Positions 61,622 through 64,000 of a DNA stretch of 64,000 bases are shown in pieces. This DNA is from Acerihabitans sp035013185. Lineage in GTDB: Bacteria > Pseudomonadota > Gammaproteobacteria > Enterobacterales > Enterobacteriaceae. The notes under the pieces were generated by a model. That model was not told where the DNA came from, did no database searches, and was given only the letters and a program-made list of their open reading frames with translations. Both the position numbers and the translations under genes were made by a program. Each line of letters begins with the position of its first letter. Positions within the stretch are counted from its first letter, which is position 1. The stretch covers positions 1 to 64,000 of the forward strand of contig NZ_JAYGJO010000019.1 in assembly GCF_035013185.1 (NCBI RefSeq), given 5' to 3'.

Positions 61622-62330
61622 GTTGATTCTCCTGTATGACATTATTTTAAGCGTTTGATGCTCAAACCGGTCGTCGCCCAATAGCCCTATGGAAAAAGGC
61701 GACGTGGCGCATGTCGATTCATAACATCTTTATTTCATCTACATAAGAATATATATTTCATAATATAATAATACAGAAAAAACGTTCTATTCTGAGATGA
61801 AGATCATATATTCGAGGATATTTTTTGTCACCAAAGGGAAATTTCTGTTTCTGCTTCCGAGGACGATTATTCAACTATTGCATGTAACATTATGTTATTT
61901 ATATAAATTTATTTATGTTTATTATCATTTTTTTGTCATTATATTCTGAATATTTAAGGGAATAGGTGAAAAAAAAACGATGATTACTGATGTAAAATCA
62001 ATATCATGGTTTTTTTACGAATATTTTTTAAAGTTTAAATTTTCTATACTAAATGTATATGAAATTTATTTTTTGTTTGTCTGTTTTTTGCCCATATCGA
62101 AAAATAAAGCGGTATCGTTGCTATCACATCATCAATGGACTTTGTCGTCGGGCAGGGGAGACGGTAGGCAATGAACGGGAAAAAACAGGTTTTTTGGCGG
62201 GTGAGCGGACATGAGACCAGTTGTTGGAACAGCCCGTACCGGCCAAGTGAATTTATCGGTCTTGGCCGGCTTGTGTCATATCACGGGCTGTTCATGACGG
62301 TATCACTGACGGCGACGAACCAGGTCGGGT
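61622..62330. other. Intergenic region between iolD and iolG
   Basis: 709 bases between two genes on the same strand, unusually long for an iol operon. The iolG-proximal 400 bases are strongly AT-rich and probably contain a separate promoter for iolG-iolE and the following genes. Near the iolD stop is a large nested inverted repeat. The open frames at 61980-62174 and 62171-62434 look random. Confidence 0.55.
62228..62292 (-). terminator. Nested inverted repeat after iolD
   Basis: An outer 10-bp stem AACAGCCCGT (62228-62237) / ACGGGCTGTT (62283-62292) encloses a perfect 9-bp stem CCGGCCAAG (62239-62247) / CTTGGCCGG (62261-62269) with a 13-nt loop; the internal loop is 1 nt on one side and 13 on the other. 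It lies about 40 bases after the iolD stop. There is no T-run on the minus strand, so it may be an mRNA-stabilising or Rho-related 3' structure. Confidence 0.5.
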
Positions 62331-64000
62331 TCAATACTGACGGGCTTTGCCGATATTCTCTTCCAGTATGCGTGCCATGGCCTGTATATCCGTGTTCGCG
62401 GAGACCTGCGCACCGCCGACCCGCCACCAGCTGAAATAGCCGTGGATCATGGTTTTCGGCAACACTTTGATATCAATCAACGTTGATAGGGTCTGCCGCC
62501 TAGCGTCTTCAAGTGCATAATGCAACTCTTCCAGCGTGCTAACCCGGTAACTTTTACAGCCGTACCCCTCGGCAATTTTGGCAAAATCCACCGGCACCAA
62601 GGGACCATCAAGTCGGGATGGAGATTTTTCACGAAAACGGAATTCGGTGAAAAAACTGTGCATGCCATGCCCTATCTGCAGATTGTTGATGCAGCCGTTG
62701 GCCATATTGTCGAACAGTATCACATTGATTTTTAAGCCTTCCTGGATAGAGGATACCAGTTCGGAATGGGACATCATAAAGGCGCCATCACCCACCAAGG
62801 CATATACCTCCCGTTCCGGCTCGGCCATTTTGACGCCCAGTGCCGCGTTGACCTCGTAGCCCATGCAGGAGTAGCCGTATTCCACGTGATAACCCTGGAG
62901 CGCGGTAGTACGCCAGATACGCTGCAAATCCCCCGGCAGGCTGCCAGAGGCGGCGACAATCACTGCATCCGCCGGGATGGTTTTATTGACAATGCCCAAT
63001 ACTCGACTTTGCGTCAGTAGTGAACCGGTAATGCGGTTGAATTCGGCAAAGACGGACTTGCGGTCCAAGGCATCATCCACTTCCGGAACAAAATCGTCAC
63101 CGGTGTAATTAATGGCATAAACGCGTTCCCGTTCTATCTGCAACTGGTTGCGCACGTCGATGATGCGATTCCCCCAGTTTCCGTGCCACTCATGCGATGC
63201 CAGGCATTCATTGAGGGAACGCAGTGCTTCGCGAGCGTCAGATGTTATCTGGCAGCCGTCAAGCTTGAACGCGTCAAAACGGTTTATATTGAGGTTCAGG
63301 AACGAAACCGTCGGATTCTGGAAAATCCATTTGGATGAGGTGGTGAAATCGGTATAACGCGTGCCGACGCCGATAATCAAATCCGCCTCTTTGGCCAGTA
63401 GGTTGGCGGCCAGGGTTCCGGTTTCGCCGATGCCGCCGACATTGAGCGGGTGATCGGAAAGCAGCGTGCCTTTTCCTGCCTGGGTTTCGGCGAAGGGGAT
63501 GTGGTAGCGTTCGGCAAATTCCCGCAATGCCTGTCCGGCGTCCGAGTATTTAGCGCCGCCGCCACAGATCAACAGCGGTTTGCTTTTTCGCAATAACAAT
63601 TCCACTGCCTCGTCCAGCATGCTGGCCGTCGGTGGTCGACGCTCTATACGATGCACCCGTTTCTGAAAAAAATAATCCGGATAATCATACGCCTCGCCCT
63701 GGACGTCCTGTGGCAGAGAAAGGGTTACCGCGCCGGTTTCCGCCGGGTCGGTCAGAACACGTAATGCACTGATACAGGCGCTCATCAATTGTTCGGGGCG
63801 GGAAATCCGATCCCAATACTTGCTCACGGTGCGAAAAGCGTCGTTGGTGCTGATGCTCAGATCATAGGATTGTTCAATTTGCTGTAGCACCGGATCGGGT
63901 TGGCGGGTGGCATAAACATCACCGGGCAGCAGCAACAGTGGAATGCGGTTGGCGGTGGCGGTGGCCGCTGCCGTAATCATATTGGCGGCGCCGGGACCGA
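62331..64000 (-). CDS. iolD: 3D-(3,5/4)-trihydroxycyclohexane-1,2-dione hydrolase (5' end beyond window)
   Basis: A thiamine-diphosphate enzyme of inositol catabolism that hydrolyses the ring of the dione to 5-deoxyglucuronate. About 555 codons are present; the first 80-90 residues lie past the window end (the frame stays open to 64000, with GPGAANMITAAATATANRIP as the first readable part). The ThDP-binding region is YALVGDGAFMMSHSELVSS, and GGGAKYSDAGQALREFAERY and EYGYSCMGYEVNAALGVKMA are family-typical. It is the upstream gene of the iol set here. Confidence 0.95.
   Translation of the reverse strand, partial: GPGAANMITAAATATANRIPLLLLPGDVYATRQPDPVLQQIEQSYDLSISTNDAFRTVSKYWDRISRPEQLMSACISALRVLTDPAETGAVTLSLPQDVQGEAYDYPDYFFQKRVHRIERRPPTASMLDEAVELLLRKSKPLLICGGGAKYSDAGQALREFAERYHIPFAETQAGKGTLLSDHPLNVGGIGETGTLAANLLAKEADLIIGVGTRYTDFTTSSKWIFQNPTVSFLNLNINRFDAFKLDGCQITSDAREALRSLNECLASHEWHGNWGNRIIDVRNQLQIERERVYAINYTGDDFVPEVDDALDRKSVFAEFNRITGSLLTQSRVLGIVNKTIPADAVIVAASGSLPGDLQRIWRTTALQGYHVEYGYSCMGYEVNAALGVKMAEPEREVYALVGDGAFMMSHSELVSSIQEGLKINVILFDNMANGCINNLQIGHGMHSFFTEFRFREKSPSRLDGPLVPVDFAKIAEGYGCKSYRVSTLEELHYALEDARRQTLSTLIDIKVLPKTMIHGYFSWWRVGGAQVSANTDIQAMARILEENIGKARQY

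Noticed and set aside
61980..62434. Two short open frames between iolG and iolD
   Set aside because: One is an AT-rich low-complexity translation and the other runs through the nested inverted repeat and into the antisense of iolD.

Overview
The window reads as chromosome of a plant-associated, motile, pectin-degrading member of the Enterobacterales, most like the Pectobacteriaceae (Dickeya/Brenneria/Pectobacterium group). The evidence is the oligogalacturonide set togMNAB-kdgM-ogl with KdgR-type operators, a DUF1198 gene of the YicN type, enterobacterial hemB and betTIBA, cheV plus a chemoreceptor, and an ACC deaminase gene. The genus is an inference. No rRNA, tRNA, CRISPR array, prophage or intact insertion sequence was seen.

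Layout. 0-3.6 kb: a YecR-like lipoprotein, a family 9 glycosyltransferase, a gene-poor stretch carrying an intergenic repeat, and cheV. 3.6-10 kb: a sugar-acid locus with an HcxA-like dehydrogenase, a LacI regulator, an ExuT-like transporter and a GH31 glycosidase. 10-18.4 kb: oligogalacturonide import and lysis (togMNAB, kdgM, ogl), preceded by a long leader that can fold into nested helices, then yicN. 18.5-25 kb: a second pectin-side-chain-like locus (oligosaccharide:H+ symporter, DUF2264 protein, AraC regulator, GH88 unsaturated uronyl hydrolase), ending in the remains of a KdgM/NanC-type porin joined to a broken aldo/keto reductase. 25-32.9 kb: a Ugp-like ABC importer whose operon also encodes a PHP/CehA-type hydrolase and a HAD phosphatase, with a LysR regulator beside it.

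33-43.3 kb: a type II toxin-antitoxin pair, hemB behind a 4 x 15-bp repeat that multiplies its Shine-Dalgarno-like motif, a chemoreceptor, and the choline-to-glycine-betaine genes betA, betB, betI and betT with a perfect 12-bp-arm palindrome between betI and betT. 43.3-56.2 kb: an accessory-looking block bounded by two direct-repeat fragments of one peptide-binding-protein gene. It holds an unrecognised membrane protein, a methyltransferase, an Lrp-type regulator, acdS, a LysR regulator, an M20 peptidase and a complete dipeptide ABC importer. 56.3-64 kb: inositol catabolism (orphan EIIA, inositol symporter, two Gfo/Idh dehydrogenases, iolE, and iolD cut by the window end).

How the parts fit: the window is dominated by uptake and breakdown of plant compounds. 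Pectin oligomers enter through KdgM and TogMNAB and are cleaved by Ogl. Unsaturated uronyl oligosaccharides are handled by the symporter/GH88/DUF2264 set, choline becomes an osmoprotectant, inositol is a carbon source, and ACC, the ethylene precursor, is degraded by AcdS. The most provocative inference is that the dipeptide importer and M20 peptidase beside acdS supply it with ACC released from plant ACC conjugates.
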